From: Pseudomonas lini
GTDB taxonomy: Bacteria > Pseudomonadota > Gammaproteobacteria > Pseudomonadales > Pseudomonadaceae
Direction: 5' to 3'
Assembly (NCBI RefSeq): GCF_001042905.1
Contig: NZ_JYLB01000002.1
Span: 186,001 to 250,000 of the forward strand
Length of the DNA stretch: 64,000 nt
This document shows, in pieces, positions 1 to 9,480 of the stretch; positions within the stretch are counted from its first letter, which is position 1, and each line of letters opens with the position of its first letter. The notes beneath the pieces were generated by a model. It worked only from the letters and a program-made list of their open reading frames with translations, was not told the origin of the DNA and did not search any database. Position numbers and translations under genes: made by a program.

Positions 1-829
1 CTTCTTCCAGACCCAGTTCCGACAGACGTTTGACCCGGTGTACCCACTGGCTCACTTCGTCGTCTTCGAGGTCGTCGTAAATCAGCCCATGCGCTTCGAG
101 CAGCTTGCCGCGCAAGTTGCCGCTGATCATCAGGGACGAGTCGGTGTGCACATCGTCCTTGTTGTCCTCGACACTGATCTGCAGCTTGCCCAGATGATTG
201 AGGTCATGTTCAGCGAACGGGCTGTCCAGCAGGTTCAGGCGCAACACGCCGTTACGGTCAGTGGTCAGTTCGAAGGTGTTCTTGCCAGCCTTGACCTGCA
301 CCGGGCGCTCGCTCCACGGCAGGCTCGAGTATTCCGTGCGCTTGTCGCGCTGGACTTCGTCGATACCCGCCAGGTTCTGTTGCGCCCGACCATGGGACTG
401 CGCGTTCATGAACGGGTTGAGCCCGGCGAAACCATAGCTGAGCCAGTCCTTCGTCACGGTGTCCGGCAGATTGCCGAGGGCGAACACGTTGACCACGTTC
501 GCACCGACACCGGCCACCACGGCCACCGCGCCCAGCGGGATCTCGTAGACCTCCCTCCAGGGTTGGTAAGGCGTGTAGCGATCGTAGTGACGCGTGACTT
601 CGAACTCGGTGACTTCGAAAGTTTTTTGCTCGTGGATTTTCACCCGACGTTGCGGCAGCTCAAGCACCTTGGGCTCGCCGACATCGATCTGCAGGCTATG
701 ATCGAGCAATTTGCGCTCGACCCGTTCCTCGTGCTCGCTACGTTGTGACATCTGATTGGCACAGCCGCTGACCAGCAGGGCGCCGCACAGGGCGGCGCCA
801 CCGAGGCCTAAGGTGTTTCGCTTGAACAT
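1..829 (-). CDS. Lipoprotein of unknown function, C-terminus cut by window edge
   Basis: An open frame starts at the ATG complementary to 827-829 and is still open at base 1, so about 276 residues are visible and the C-terminus is missing. The N-terminus is a lipoprotein signal with lipobox LVSGC and lipidated Cys23. The next ~65 residues are charged. A short hydrophobic glycine/valine stretch (about residues 98-118) could be a membrane or interface segment. The rest is a soluble region ending in an acidic, Leu-rich part. The gene begins 17 bases after proS, on the same strand, and is probably cotranscribed with it. I do not recognise the family. Lipoprotein nature is well supported; function is unknown. 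Confidence 0.8.
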   Translation of the reverse strand, partial: MFKRNTLGLGGAALCGALLVSGCANQMSQRSEHEERVERKLLDHSLQIDVGEPKVLELPQRRVKIHEQKTFEVTEFEVTRHYDRYTPYQPWREVYEIPLGAVAVVAGVGANVVNVFALGNLPDTVTKDWLSYGFAGLNPFMNAQSHGRAQQNLAGIDEVQRDKRTEYSSLPWSERPVQVKAGKNTFELTTDRNGVLRLNLLDSPFAEHDLNHLGKLQISVEDNKDDVHTDSSLMISGNLRGKLLEAHGLIYDDLEDDEVSQWVHRVKRLSELGLEE

Positions 830-846
830 GACGTCTCTATCTGGTG

Positions 847-2562
847 TCAGCGGCGGATACGGGCCTGGAGGAAAGACAACACGTCAGCGACCGGCAGCGC
901 TTGCGCCTCGGCCTCTGTGCGGCTCTTGTATTCCAGATTGCCGTCGGCGAGGCCGCGGTCGCTGACCACGATCCGGTGTGGAATGCCGATCAGCTCCATG
1001 TCCGCGAACTTGATGCCCGGGCTGGTTTTCTTGTCGCGGTCGTCCAGCAGCACTTCGAAGCCGGCGGCAGTCAGTTCTGCGTAGAGCTTGTCGGTGGCTT
1101 CACGAACCTGTTCGGTTTCGTAGCGCAGCGGTACCAGAGCAATCTGGAACGGGGCCAGAGCATCGCTCCAGATAATCCCGTTCTCGTCGTTGCCCTGCTC
1201 GATGGCGGCAGCCACCACGCGGGATACGCCAATGCCATAGCAGCCCATTTCCAGGGTGACCGGCTTGCCGTTCTCGCCCAGCACTTCGCACTTCATCGCT
1301 TTGCTGTACTTGTTGCCCAGCTGGAAGATGTGCCCGACTTCGATACCGCGCTTGATTTCCAGGGTGCCTTTGCCGTCAGGGCTCGGATCACCGGCCACGA
1401 CATTGCGCAGATCGGCAACGGTCGGAACCGGCAGATCACGCTCCCAGTTCACGCCGAAGTAGTGCTTGTCGTCGATGTTGGCACCGATGCCGAAGTCGCT
1501 CATCAGCTCGACGGAACGGTCGATGATGATCGGCAGCGGCAGGTTCAACGGGCCAAGGGAACCGGCGCCGGCACCAATGGCGTCGCGCAGTTCAGCTTCG
1601 GAGGCCATGACCAGCGGGCTGGCAACGCCAGGCTGGTTGGCGGCCTTGATTTCGTTCAGCTCGTGGTCGCCACGAATGATCAGGGCAATCAGTTTGCCTT
1701 GCTCTTCAGCGTGCACCACCAAGGTCTTGATGGTCTTTTCGATCGGCAGATTGAAGCCTTCGACCAGTTGCGCGATGGTCTTGGCGTTCGGCGTGTCGAC
1801 CAGACGCAACTCTTCGGTAGGCGCGGCACGAGAGGTTTCGCGCGGTACGGCTTCGGCCTTCTCGATGTTGGCTGCGTAGTCGGAACCGTTGCTGAAGACG
1901 ATATCGTCTTCGCCGGATTCGGCCAGTACGTGGAACTCGTGGGAGCCGGCACCACCGATCGAGCCGTTGTCGGCTTCAACCGGACGGAATTTCAGGCCCA
2001 GGCGGGTGAACACGTTGCAGTACGCCTGGTGCATGCGATCGTAGGTGATCTGCAGCGAAGGCTGATCAGCGTGGAACGAATAGGCGTCCTTCATGATGAA
2101 TTCGCGGCCGCGCATCAAACCGAAGCGTGGGCGGATTTCGTCACGGAATTTGGTCTGGATCTGATACAGGTTGATCGGCAGCTGTTTGTAGCTGCTCAGC
2201 TCGTTGCGCATCAGGTCGGTGATGACTTCTTCGTGAGTCGGGCCGGCACAGAAATCGCGACCGTGGCGATCCTTGAAGCGCAGCAGTTCAGGGCCGTATT
2301 CTTCCCAGCGACCGGATTCCTGCCACAGCTCAGCCGGTTGAGTGCTCGGCATCAACACTTCGAGAGAGCCGGCGGCGTTCATTTCTTCACGCACGATGGC
2401 TTCAACCTTGCGCATCACTCGCAAGCCCATGGGCAGCCAGGTGTACAGGCCCGAGGCGAGTTTGCGGATCATGCCGGCGCGCAGCATCAGCTGATGGCTG
2501 ATGACGACCGCGTCGGAAGGCGTTTCTTTCTGTGTGGCGAGCAAAAATTGACTGGTGCGCAT
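847..2562 (-). CDS. proS: Prolyl-tRNA synthetase
   Basis: Class II aminoacyl-tRNA synthetase that charges tRNA-Pro in the cytoplasm. The 571 residues match the bacterial-type enzyme with an editing insertion. The N-terminal catalytic part starts [10 protein letters not shown]. It carries the motif 2 region ([17 protein letters not shown], about residues 97-113) and the motif 3 region ([10 protein letters not shown], about residue 444). The middle section (about 230-380) is the YbaK-like domain that hydrolyses mischarged Ala-tRNA-Pro. The C-terminus is the HGTP anticodon-binding domain (LVPLRYE to [10 protein letters not shown]). The ATG start gives the canonical N-terminus. The gene precedes a lipoprotein gene on the same strand. 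Confidence 0.98.
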   Translation of the reverse strand: MRTSQFLLATQKETPSDAVVISHQLMLRAGMIRKLASGLYTWLPMGLRVMRKVEAIVREEMNAAGSLEVLMPSTQPAELWQESGRWEEYGPELLRFKDRHGRDFCAGPTHEEVITDLMRNELSSYKQLPINLYQIQTKFRDEIRPRFGLMRGREFIMKDAYSFHADQPSLQITYDRMHQAYCNVFTRLGLKFRPVEADNGSIGGAGSHEFHVLAESGEDDIVFSNGSDYAANIEKAEAVPRETSRAAPTEELRLVDTPNAKTIAQLVEGFNLPIEKTIKTLVVHAEEQGKLIALIIRGDHELNEIKAANQPGVASPLVMASEAELRDAIGAGAGSLGPLNLPLPIIIDRSVELMSDFGIGANIDDKHYFGVNWERDLPVPTVADLRNVVAGDPSPDGKGTLEIKRGIEVGHIFQLGNKYSKAMKCEVLGENGKPVTLEMGCYGIGVSRVVAAAIEQGNDENGIIWSDALAPFQIALVPLRYETEQVREATDKLYAELTAAGFEVLLDDRDKKTSPGIKFADMELIGIPHRIVVSDRGLADGNLEYKSRTEAEAQALPVADVLSFLQARIRR

Positions 2563-2652
2563 GGTTGGCCGTTGTCGGTTGCTGATGACGAGAAATGACG
2601 GAACATTGTACGGGCGAGATCTGCTGGCGTACAGGAGTGCGGCCGGCTGTGT

Positions 2653-2684
2653 CGCAGAGGGCGATAATCTGCCCGCCCTCTGCG
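2653..2684. other. Perfect 10-bp hairpin between ampG and proS
   Basis: The arms CGCAGAGGGC (2653-2662) and GCCCTCTGCG (2675-2684) are exact inverted repeats with a 12-base loop. No T-run follows on either strand, so it is not a classical terminator. It may stabilise the 3' end of ampG mRNA or partly attenuate read-through into proS. Confidence 0.5.
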
Positions 2685-2704
2685 ATGTTTCCGGCGTAAA
2701 GAGC

Positions 2705-4264
2705 CTACGATTCTTCCGCGACCTGGGTCGGAACCGGTTCCGGCGTCGGTGTCGGACCGGCGCGGCGGTTTTCCTGGAACCAGTGCAGCGCGATCAACAG
2801 CAGGGTCGGAACGCCCAGCAGGGCGGTGATCAGGAAGAAGTTGTGATAACCGAATTTCTCCACCATGACCCCTGAATAGCCGCCGATCAGGCGGGGCAGC
2901 AAGAGCATGATCGAGCTGAGCAGGGCGTATTGTGTGGCGGAGAATTTGAGGTTGGTCAGGCTCGACAGGTAAGCGACAAATGCTGAAGTCGCCAGGCCCG
3001 AGCTGAAATTATCCAGTGAGATGGTGGCGATCAACATCTGCAGGTCGGCACCCATATCCGCAAGCATCAAGAACAGCAGGTTGGTGCCGGCTGAGGTAAC
3101 GCCGCCGATGAACAGGATAGGCAGGATGCCGAAGCGCACGATTAGCAGGCCGCCCATGCCGGCGCCGACCAGCGTCATGATCAGCCCGAAAATCTTGCTG
3201 ACGCTGGCAATCTGATCCTTGGTGAACCCTTGGTCGATGTAAAACACATTGGCCATCACGCCCATGACCGTATCGGACATCCGATAGGTGGCGATCAGCC
3301 CAAGCAGCAACAGGGCTTGCCAGCGGTAACGCAGGATAAAGTCATTGACCGGGGTCAGCACTGGGGCCAAGCCACGGCGGCCCATGGCCGACAAGCACAG
3401 GCCGGTAAGCGTGATATAGAGGATCGCCCGCAGGAACGCGCGGTCTTCGAGCAGCAGGTCGAGCACGCTGGCGCCTTCGAACAGTACGCTGGCGAAGTCG
3501 GTGTTGTAGAGCTGGGTGAACAAGGCCGGTACGGACACCAGCAGTACGATCAGCACGAACACCGACGCCAGTTGGTGCACGAAGCTGTAGCGTCCGGCCT
3601 GCAATTGAGTACGTAGAGGCACCGGCGGTTCGCGCATGAACAGGGTGGTCAGCAGCGCCGGGACCATCAAGACGCCGAACAGCACGTAGGTACCGGTCCA
3701 CGCCGCATGCTTGTAGTTGAAGCCAGTGGAGCCGAAGCCTTCGGCGAAGAACAGTGCGCCTGCCGTCGCCAGCAGGGCCGCGACCCGATAACCGGCCATG
3801 TAGCTGGCTGCCAGCGCGGCTTGGCGGGTTTCATCGGCGATTTCCAGGCGATAAGCGTCGACGGCGATGTCTTGCGTCGCCGAGGCAAAGGCGACGACCA
3901 CGGCGATGGCGATCAGCCAAGACAGGTGCTTTTGCGGGTCGCAAAATCCCATGCCGATCAGGCCAAGGATCACCAGTGCCTGGGCCAGTACCAGCCAGGA
4001 GCGTCGTCGACCGAGCTTGCCGAGCAGCGGCAGGCGCCATTGGTCGAGCAGCGGGGACCAGACCCATTTAAAGGCGTAGGCCAGGCCGATCAGGCTTGCA
4101 TAGCCGATGGTTTCGCGGGCAACGCCGGCCTCGCGCAGCCAGACGGAAAGCGTCGAAAACACCAGCATGTAAGGCAAGCCGGCGGCGAAACCAAGCAGCA
4201 ACAGTACGAGTGTCGAGGGGCTGGCATAGGCGGCGAGCGCGGCGCGCCAGGTTTTACGGGGCAT
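2705..4264 (-). CDS. ampG: AmpG-type muropeptide permease (MFS)
   Basis: Inner-membrane major facilitator that imports GlcNAc-anhydroMurNAc peptides for cell-wall recycling. In pseudomonads this also feeds AmpR/AmpC beta-lactamase induction. The 519-residue protein is almost wholly hydrophobic, with 12 or more membrane segments. The first half has the AmpG-like pattern: [20 protein letters not shown] (about 27-46), then [13 protein letters not shown], then a basic loop [10 protein letters not shown]. The C-terminal tail after the last helix is proline-rich and hydrophilic. It sits upstream of proS on the same strand with 142 bases between. Family assignment is strong; the exact substrate is inferred from the family. 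Confidence 0.88.
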   Translation of the reverse strand: MPRKTWRAALAAYASPSTLVLLLLGFAAGLPYMLVFSTLSVWLREAGVARETIGYASLIGLAYAFKWVWSPLLDQWRLPLLGKLGRRRSWLVLAQALVILGLIGMGFCDPQKHLSWLIAIAVVVAFASATQDIAVDAYRLEIADETRQAALAASYMAGYRVAALLATAGALFFAEGFGSTGFNYKHAAWTGTYVLFGVLMVPALLTTLFMREPPVPLRTQLQAGRYSFVHQLASVFVLIVLLVSVPALFTQLYNTDFASVLFEGASVLDLLLEDRAFLRAILYITLTGLCLSAMGRRGLAPVLTPVNDFILRYRWQALLLLGLIATYRMSDTVMGVMANVFYIDQGFTKDQIASVSKIFGLIMTLVGAGMGGLLIVRFGILPILFIGGVTSAGTNLLFLMLADMGADLQMLIATISLDNFSSGLATSAFVAYLSSLTNLKFSATQYALLSSIMLLLPRLIGGYSGVMVEKFGYHNFFLITALLGVPTLLLIALHWFQENRRAGPTPTPEPVPTQVAEES

Positions 4265-4308
4265 GGGCTGGAGTCTGCCTCAAGAGTTACGGAAACAAAG
4301 CGCGCACT

Positions 4309-4662
4309 CTAACCGCTGTGCTCTACCGGGCGCCAGCCATGGCGCTGAATATCAACACGATTGTTCAGGATACTGATGCCTTCCATGCGCAATCGGGCCC
4401 GTTGTTCATCCCCCGAAGGGCTGCCCACGGGCAGGCTGATCCGACCGCCGGCACCCAGCACGCGGTGCCAGGGTAATTTGGTGTCGCCGGGCAATTGGCT
4501 CAGTGTTCGCCCGACCCAGCGGGCAGCACGACCCAGTCCGGCCAGCTCGGCGAGCTGGCCATAACTCACGACTTTGCCCTCGGGCACTTGCGCCAGGGTC
4601 AGGTAGAGCGCCGTGCGTCGGATTTGCGCCGCGCTTTCGGTTTCTGCGTTTGAGTCGGTCAC
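4309..4662 (-). CDS. Alkyltransferase-like (ATL) DNA-binding protein
   Basis: Small MGMT-fold protein of about 117 residues. It has the winged-helix DNA-binding part (GKVVSYGQLAELAGLGRAARWVG). The active-site loop reads PWHRVLGAGG, so Trp65 replaces the acceptor cysteine of true O6-alkylguanine methyltransferases. Known ATL proteins bind O6-alkylguanine without repairing it and hand the lesion to nucleotide excision repair; that role is inferred here. I chose the GTG at 4662 because an AGGAAA sequence lies just upstream and the extra 21 residues of the longer frame do not look like family sequence. The gene lies just upstream of ampG on the same strand. Confidence 0.85.
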   Translation of the reverse strand: MTDSNAETESAAQIRRTALYLTLAQVPEGKVVSYGQLAELAGLGRAARWVGRTLSQLPGDTKLPWHRVLGAGGRISLPVGSPSGDEQRARLRMEGISILNNRVDIQRHGWRPVEHSG

Positions 4663-4829
4663 GTCCCGGGTTTCCTGAAAGAATGCGCAATTGACCGTCT
4701 GTAGAGTAAATCCAGGATCGCCCATTGAGAAATGAACTCAATAGAAAAAGTCGGGTCAGTCCTTGTCAGGGCCTTATTCATGAGGATAATGCCGACTTTT
4801 TTTCGCAAAGTTGAGCCTTCGATTCGCTT

Positions 4830-5837
4830 ATGTTGTCCAGAACCTTGCTGTGCCTCGCTGTCGCCAGTGCTTCCACTCCCTTGCTTGCCGATACCGTCTG
4901 GTTGAAGAACGGTGACAAGTTGAGCGGCAAAATCACCGTCTTTGATGGTGGCAAGCTGCTGATTCAGACCGAGTATGCGGGCGCGGTCCCGATCGACTGG
5001 AAACAGGTCAAAACCCTGGAAAGCGATCAGCAACTGTTGGTCAAACAGGATGCCTATACCGGTGAGAAGGCCAAATCCCTGCACGCGGCAGAGGATGGCA
5101 AGGTCACCTTGGCCAACGGCGATGGCCCCAAGACCGTGGAGCTGGCCAGTATCCAGCAGATGCTCAAGCCCAAGCCGGTAGTTGAGGATTTGGTGTGGAA
5201 AGGTAATGTCGACATGGCGCTGGATTATCAGCGGGCCGAAAAAGATACTGATGATTATGACGTTGGTTTCAAAACCACCGCGCGTCATGGTCGGTGGCGT
5301 CATACGGCGGAAGGTGAGTACAACCGCGAGTTCCAGGATGACGTTGTCACCACTGATAACTGGCGTGCCGAATATTCTCTCGACCGATTCCTCACCGAGA
5401 AGTGGTTCTGGCAAGGGCGCGCGGTCTATAAACGCGACAAGGTCGAAGAGCTCGCCCGTCAGCGCACCATCGGTACCGGCCCCGGTTATCAGTTCTGGGA
5501 TAACGAATTGGGCGCCTTCTCCTTGGGCTCGCTGCTGAATAACACGGATTATGAGTATTCCAACGGTCGTAAGGAGAACTTCTACTCCCTGGCGATGAAG
5601 TGGGACTACAACCGTTATCTGGTTGGCAAGAAGGTCGAATTCTTCACCAATGGTGAGGTCGGCAAGCCGCTGTCGGGCGTGGCGGATTACGCACTCGATG
5701 CCGAGGTCGGCCTGCGCTACAAAGTCACCGATTGGGCGTCGCTGAACCTGAAGGCCGAGAGAGATATCATCAGTGGCAGCGATGAGGCTGATCTGAGCAA
5801 GACTCGTTACACCGCTGGGTTTGGCGTGGCCTGGTAA
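4830..5837 (+). CDS. DUF481 outer-membrane beta-barrel protein
   Basis: 335-residue exported protein. Residues 1-20 form a signal peptide ending LLA. A short domain follows (DTVWLKNGDKLSGKI) that resembles the N-terminal module of YdiY-like proteins. From about residue 120 the chain alternates polar and aromatic residues and ends in TAGFGVAW, as in a beta-barrel inserted by BAM with a terminal aromatic. DUF481 proteins are salt-inducible outer-membrane proteins of unclear function. The gene stands alone and ends in a REP palindrome and terminator shared with the convergent cold-shock gene. Confidence 0.85.
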   Translation: MLSRTLLCLAVASASTPLLADTVWLKNGDKLSGKITVFDGGKLLIQTEYAGAVPIDWKQVKTLESDQQLLVKQDAYTGEKAKSLHAAEDGKVTLANGDGPKTVELASIQQMLKPKPVVEDLVWKGNVDMALDYQRAEKDTDDYDVGFKTTARHGRWRHTAEGEYNREFQDDVVTTDNWRAEYSLDRFLTEKWFWQGRAVYKRDKVEELARQRTIGTGPGYQFWDNELGAFSLGSLLNNTDYEYSNGRKENFYSLAMKWDYNRYLVGKKVEFFTNGEVGKPLSGVADYALDAEVGLRYKVTDWASLNLKAERDIISGSDEADLSKTRYTAGFGVAW

Positions 5838-5845
5838 CACTGAAA

Positions 5846-5928
5846 GATCAAAAGATCGCAGCCTTCGGCAGCTCCTACAGAGGATTGATGTATGCCCTGT
5901 AGGAGCTGCCGAAGGCTGCGATCTTTTT
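5846..5928. repeat. REP doublet, class A (GATCGCAGCCTTCGGCAGC)
   Basis: Two inverted copies of a REP core (GATCGCAGCCTTCGGCAGC and its complement) flank a ~25-base spacer, the layout of a REPIN. It lies between convergent genes. The same core recurs near 14869, 29351, 42824, 44616, 47277 and 63679. Confidence 0.9.
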
Positions 5929-5952
5929 TGTCACACAAAACACTCAGGCACA

Positions 5953-5985
5953 AAAAAGCCCCGCTTTTGAGGGCGGGGCTTTTTA
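5953..5985. terminator. Bidirectional terminator between DUF481 gene and cold-shock gene
   Basis: The stem AAAAGCCCCGC / GCGGGGCTTTTT has a short loop and A/T tracts on both sides. It can stop transcripts arriving from either direction and sits 17 bases past the cold-shock stop codon. Confidence 0.9.
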
Positions 5986-6001
5986 CTAAAGCAAGTACAA
6001 G

Positions 6002-6211
6002 TTAGATAACTTGAACTTCTTCAGCTTGCATGCCTTTCTGACCGCGGGTAGCGATGAAAGAAACCTGTTGGCCTTCTTTCAGGCTTTTGAAGCCGTCGGA
6101 TTGGATAGCTTTGAAGTGAACGAACAGGTCGTCACCGGATTGTGGAGTGATGAAGCCGAAGCCTTTTTCATCGTTGAACCACTTAACGGTACCGGTTTGG
6201 CGATTAGACAT
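6002..6211 (-). CDS. Cold-shock domain RNA chaperone (CspA family)
   Basis: 69-residue single OB-fold protein that binds single-stranded RNA and DNA and melts secondary structure. RNP1 reads KGFGFI (16-21) and RNP2 reads LFVHF (29-33), both intact. The N-terminus [13 protein letters not shown] is typical of pseudomonad CapB/CspA proteins. An AAGGAG Shine-Dalgarno sits 7 bases before the ATG. About 140 bases of AT-richer leader separate it from the nearest plausible promoter, as in cold-inducible csp mRNAs. It is followed by a strong terminator. Whether it is cold-induced or constitutive cannot be read from sequence. Confidence 0.96.
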   Translation of the reverse strand: MSNRQTGTVKWFNDEKGFGFITPQSGDDLFVHFKAIQSDGFKSLKEGQQVSFIATRGQKGMQAEEVQVI

Positions 6212-6350
6212 GGTGTAACTCCTTGAACAAAGATAACTGCGACGCAGGAAGAACCCTGGCCGAGACTGAGTGCAAAGAGCAGGAAAAATTCTTGTAGATG
6301 GTTGGATCGAAATTCAACATATCGTGTAGAGATTCTCAGTGACACAAGCA
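6212..6350 (-). promoter_or_regulatory. Likely promoter and long 5' leader of the cold-shock gene
   Basis: On the minus strand a TTGTGT - 17 bases - CGATAT pair lies around 6310-6340. It is followed by ~100 untranslated bases before the ATG. Long leaders that act as thermosensors are known for csp genes. The promoter boxes are weak matches, so this is an inference. Confidence 0.3.
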
Positions 6351-6565
6351 GCACAGTGGCGCCACCTTAACCCTTTTTCCGGAACGTGCCAATGGTTCTT
6401 GCGAAGGTTTCTCTGTTTTCATGACTGACGGTGTATCGAATAGCGGTGAAGGCCCTGAATTCACGGGGGATCGTCGAGAATTGTTTCCCGGACTTTGAAC
6501 CCGGAGCGCCTGCCCGGTAAGATGCCGGACAGAATTTTTCCACCTCGCTATTCAGGACACCCGCC

Positions 6566-7132
6566 ATGAGCATCAAATCGGACAAGTGGATTCGCCGCAT
6601 GGCGCAGGAACACGGCATGATCGAGCCCTTCGTCGAGCGCCAGGTGCGCGGCAGCGACGATAGCCGTGTGATCTCCTACGGCGTGTCCAGCTACGGCTAC
6701 GATGTGCGTTGTACCAATCACTTCAAGGTGTTTACCAACATCAATTCGGCGATCGTCGACCCGAAAAACTTCGATGCTGGCAGCTTCGTCGACATCCACA
6801 GCGACGTGTGCATCATTCCGCCGAACTCCTTCGCTCTGGCCAGCACCGTCGAATACTTCCGCATCCCGCGTAACGTATTGACCATTTGCCTGGGTAAAAG
6901 CACCTATGCGCGTTGCGGCATCATCGTCAATGTCACGCCGCTTGAGCCTGAGTGGGAAGGTCACGTGACCCTGGAGTTCTCCAACACCACCAATCTGCCG
7001 GCGAAAATCTACGCGAACGAAGGCGTAGCGCAGATGTTGTTCCTTGAGTCGGACGAAGAGTGCGAAGTCTCCTACAAGGACCGTGGCGGCAAGTACCAGG
7101 GCCAGCGTGGCGTGACCCTGCCGCGTACCTGA
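6566..7132 (+). CDS. dcd: dCTP deaminase
   Basis: 188-residue enzyme of the trimeric dUTPase/Dcd fold. It deaminates dCTP to dUTP, the main route to dUMP for thymidylate synthesis. Family motifs are visible: the N-terminal [18 protein letters not shown], the SSYGYDVR loop (about residues 37-44), the GKSTYAR phosphate-binding region, and [14 protein letters not shown], which holds the catalytic glutamate. The C-terminus [14 protein letters not shown] is the flexible lid that closes over the triphosphate. Length equals the usual Pseudomonas enzyme. It appears monocistronic. Confidence 0.98.
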   Translation: MSIKSDKWIRRMAQEHGMIEPFVERQVRGSDDSRVISYGVSSYGYDVRCTNHFKVFTNINSAIVDPKNFDAGSFVDIHSDVCIIPPNSFALASTVEYFRIPRNVLTICLGKSTYARCGIIVNVTPLEPEWEGHVTLEFSNTTNLPAKIYANEGVAQMLFLESDEECEVSYKDRGGKYQGQRGVTLPRT

Positions 7133-7239
7133 GTCAGCCGTCTGACAAACCGTTGGAATTCCTGAGCGGGCGTACACTCTATGGAATGTACTGCTCCGAT
7201 TCGCGCAAGGCGGATCGGGCCATCGCTCAGGAGTGCTTC

Positions 7240-7449
7240 ATGAAGATCGATCCGCGAATAAGTGCCGAACTGGCAAGGCTTGAGCCCAATCAGGTTGGCA
7301 TGCTGGCCTGGTCCTTGTTGGCACATCCGCCAGTCAGCATGGCAGGGGGCATCCCCGGCCAGCCTGATCCCGACACCCCCAACGAACAGCCGACAGAACC
7401 CGGAGAACCGACTCTTCCGGATGAACCACCACCCGCGCCAGTGGCCTGA
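7240..7449 (+). CDS. Small hypothetical protein with proline-rich tail
   Basis: 69 codons from an ATG preceded by CAGGAG at good spacing. The first ~35 residues look folded and Leu-rich (ISAELARLEPNQVGMLAWSLL). The remainder is Pro/Glu/Asp-rich and probably disordered. There is no signal peptide or known motif. It follows dcd by about 110 bases, and a REP doublet follows it. The good ribosome site and Pseudomonas-like codon use support a real gene; function unknown. Confidence 0.6.
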   Translation: MKIDPRISAELARLEPNQVGMLAWSLLAHPPVSMAGGIPGQPDPDTPNEQPTEPGEPTLPDEPPPAPVA

Positions 7450-7472
7450 TATCTGTTAGCGAAATCCGCTTT

Positions 7473-7562
7473 TGTAGGAGCGAGGCTTGCCCGCGATGAA
7501 GGCAACTCGGTCTATATGATGACCGCATTATCGTTCTTCGCGGGCAAGCCTCGCTCCTACAG
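7473..7562. repeat. REP doublet, class B (GTAGGAGCGAGGCTTGCCCGCG)
   Basis: Two inverted copies of the class B core bracket about 40 bases and end against the stop of the ABC ATPase gene. Related copies lie at 11948 and 19028. Confidence 0.9.
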
Positions 7563-7571
7563 GACGGTGGG

Positions 7572-8336
7572 TTACTTGAGGTTGCCGCTGAGGAACTGCT
7601 TCAACCGCTCACTCTTCGGATTACCCAGCACATCTTCCGGCGCGCCTTCTTCTTCCACCAGACCCTGGTGCAGGAACAGCACCTGGCTCGAGACCTTGCG
7701 GGCGAAGCTCATTTCGTGGGTGACCATGATCATGGTCCGGCCTTCTTCGGCCAGGCCCTGGATCACCTTGAGCACTTCGCCGACCAGTTCCGGGTCGAGC
7801 GCCGAGGTCGGTTCGTCGAACAGCATGACTTCCGGTTCCATGGCCAGTGCGCGGGCAATGGCTACCCGTTGTTGCTGGCCGCCTGAAAGGAACGCCGGGT
7901 ATTGATCCGCCACGCGCGCCGCCAGGCCAACCTTGTCGAGGTAACGTCGGGCACGGTCTTCGGCTTCTTGCTTGCTGCAACCGAGTACCCGGCGCGGGGC
8001 CATGGTGATGTTCTCCAGCACCGTCATGTGGCTCCACAGGTTGAAGTGCTGGAACACCATGGCCAGGCGGGTGCGGATCCGCTGCAGTTCATCTGCATCG
8101 GCCACGTGCATGCCGTGGCGATCCTTGATCATGCGGATGTTCTGGCCGTCCATGGTCATGGCGCCGTCGTTGGGTTGTTCGAGAAAGTTGATGCAGCGCA
8201 AAAAGGTGCTTTTGCCTGAGCCGCTGGCGCCGATCAGGCTGATGACGTCGCCGGTTTTGGCCTTGAGCGAAACACCTTTGAGCACCTGATGATCGCCATA
8301 GCTTTTATGCAGGCCTTCAATGGTCAATTTGTACAT
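7572..8336 (-). CDS. ABC transporter ATPase, polar/basic amino acid uptake (HisP/AotP family)
   Basis: 254-residue cytoplasmic ATPase powering the importer encoded upstream. Walker A is GASGSGKST (36-44). The Q-loop region is [12 protein letters not shown], the signature [10 protein letters not shown], and Walker B with D-loop [12 protein letters not shown]; the switch histidine is in VTHEM. Strong similarity to HisP/AotP suggests transport of histidine, arginine, ornithine or lysine. It is the last gene of a five-gene minus-strand operon, 13 bases after the deacylase gene. In P. aeruginosa the aot operon continues into argR; here no argR follows, and dcd and a REP lie beyond. Confidence 0.95.
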   Translation of the reverse strand: MYKLTIEGLHKSYGDHQVLKGVSLKAKTGDVISLIGASGSGKSTFLRCINFLEQPNDGAMTMDGQNIRMIKDRHGMHVADADELQRIRTRLAMVFQHFNLWSHMTVLENITMAPRRVLGCSKQEAEDRARRYLDKVGLAARVADQYPAFLSGGQQQRVAIARALAMEPEVMLFDEPTSALDPELVGEVLKVIQGLAEEGRTMIMVTHEMSFARKVSSQVLFLHQGLVEEEGAPEDVLGNPKSERLKQFLSGNLK

Positions 8337-8349
8337 GGGGCATGCATCC

Positions 8350-9468
8350 TCAAGGCGAAAGTAGGTAGCCGCTGCGATAGGCTTCGGTGCCCGCGACGTG
8401 GGCGATTACCATGCCGGCAGTGGCCATGCGCCGCAGCGAACGGGCGTACATCAGCCCGGCGACGGAGCAATGAACAGGGGTGACGCGATCATTGATCGGG
8501 TCGATCACTTCGGCGATCAGTTGCCCGGCCTCCAGGTATTCCCCGGGCAGGGCCGTGAACACCAGCAGTCCGCCCACGGGTGTCGCCACCGGTTCGACGC
8601 CGGCCAGCGGTGTGGCCGGGTAGGGCAGTTCGGGTAATGGCGCCGGTTCACCGGCAATCGCGCCGAAATGAATCAGATAATCGATCAGCGCCCGACAGTC
8701 GAGGCTTGCCAGCGGGTGATTGACGTCACCTTGGCCGCGCAATTCGACGGTAACTGAAAAACTGCCCAGCGGAATCTCGAACTGCTCGCCGAAGCGCTCT
8801 TTCAGCTGCCACCAGAGCAGAGTGAAGCATTCATCGAACGACTGGCCACCCGAGTCAGTGGCCAGCAGGCTGGCTTCGGAACCGATGTAGCGCGCCAGCG
8901 GCTCGACCTGCGGCCAGGCCTCGGGCGTGGTGTAGAGGTGCGCCACGGCTTCGAAATCACAATGCAGGTCCAGCACCATGTCCGCATCGCAGGCCAGCCG
9001 TTGCAGGGTCAGACGTTGGGATTGCAGTTGAGTGCCTGCGGTCTGCCGCGCCAACGCCTTGCGCAGGCTGTCGCGGATCAGTTCGAGGTTACGTTGCGGA
9101 TCGTCGCCGAGCAGGCCTTCGATCTCGTTACCGACTTCTTCACTCAAGTCGACGAACCAGCGATTGAAGTTCTGCCCGCTTTCCAGCTCGTAGCGGCCCA
9201 GTGGAACGTCCATCAACACCTGTTCCAGGCCGACCGGGTTCGCCACGGGCACCAGCACGATTTCGCTGCGCAGCCGGCCGGCGGCTTCCAGTTCCGCCAT
9301 ACGTTGCTTGAGGTGCCAGGCCACCAACATGCCGGGCAATTCATCGGCATGCAGGGAAGACTGGATGTAAATCTTGCCTTTGGCCGACGGCGGGCCGAAG
9401 TGGAAGCTGTGAATCTGTCGCACGGTCCCCGGCAGCGGGGCCAGCAGGTCATGAATCTGGTGGCGCAT
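8350..9468 (-). CDS. Succinylglutamate desuccinylase/aspartoacylase-family protein (AotO-like)
   Basis: 372-residue zinc-dependent carboxypeptidase-fold protein (M14 clan). The metal motif HxxE is seen as HADELPG (His40, Glu43). A third ligand candidate lies in DLHCDFEA. The C-terminal part ([19 protein letters not shown]) is the beta-barrel domain found in AstE-like proteins. Such a gene sits inside the aot and his uptake operons of other pseudomonads, between permease and ATPase. Its substrate is unproven; removal of an acyl group from an imported amino acid derivative is a reasonable guess. It is spaced 12 bases from the permease and 13 from the ATPase, so tightly cotranscribed. Confidence 0.88.
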   Translation of the reverse strand: MRHQIHDLLAPLPGTVRQIHSFHFGPPSAKGKIYIQSSLHADELPGMLVAWHLKQRMAELEAAGRLRSEIVLVPVANPVGLEQVLMDVPLGRYELESGQNFNRWFVDLSEEVGNEIEGLLGDDPQRNLELIRDSLRKALARQTAGTQLQSQRLTLQRLACDADMVLDLHCDFEAVAHLYTTPEAWPQVEPLARYIGSEASLLATDSGGQSFDECFTLLWWQLKERFGEQFEIPLGSFSVTVELRGQGDVNHPLASLDCRALIDYLIHFGAIAGEPAPLPELPYPATPLAGVEPVATPVGGLLVFTALPGEYLEAGQLIAEVIDPINDRVTPVHCSVAGLMYARSLRRMATAGMVIAHVAGTEAYRSGYLLSP

Positions 9469-9480
9469 GTACGAGTTGTC

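Noticed and set aside
844..2598. Long plus-strand open frame (584 residues) opposite proS
   Set aside because: It is the antisense shadow of proS; the minus-strand protein has all family motifs and this one has none.
4659..5840. Minus-strand frame of 393 residues opposite the DUF481 gene
   Set aside because: It overlaps a gene with a proper signal peptide and barrel features; no ribosome site and shadow-like composition.
5846..5928. CRISPR array made of the repeated palindromes
   Set aside because: Repeats are paired inverted cores with no regular spacer array, dispersed across the window; they are REP elements.
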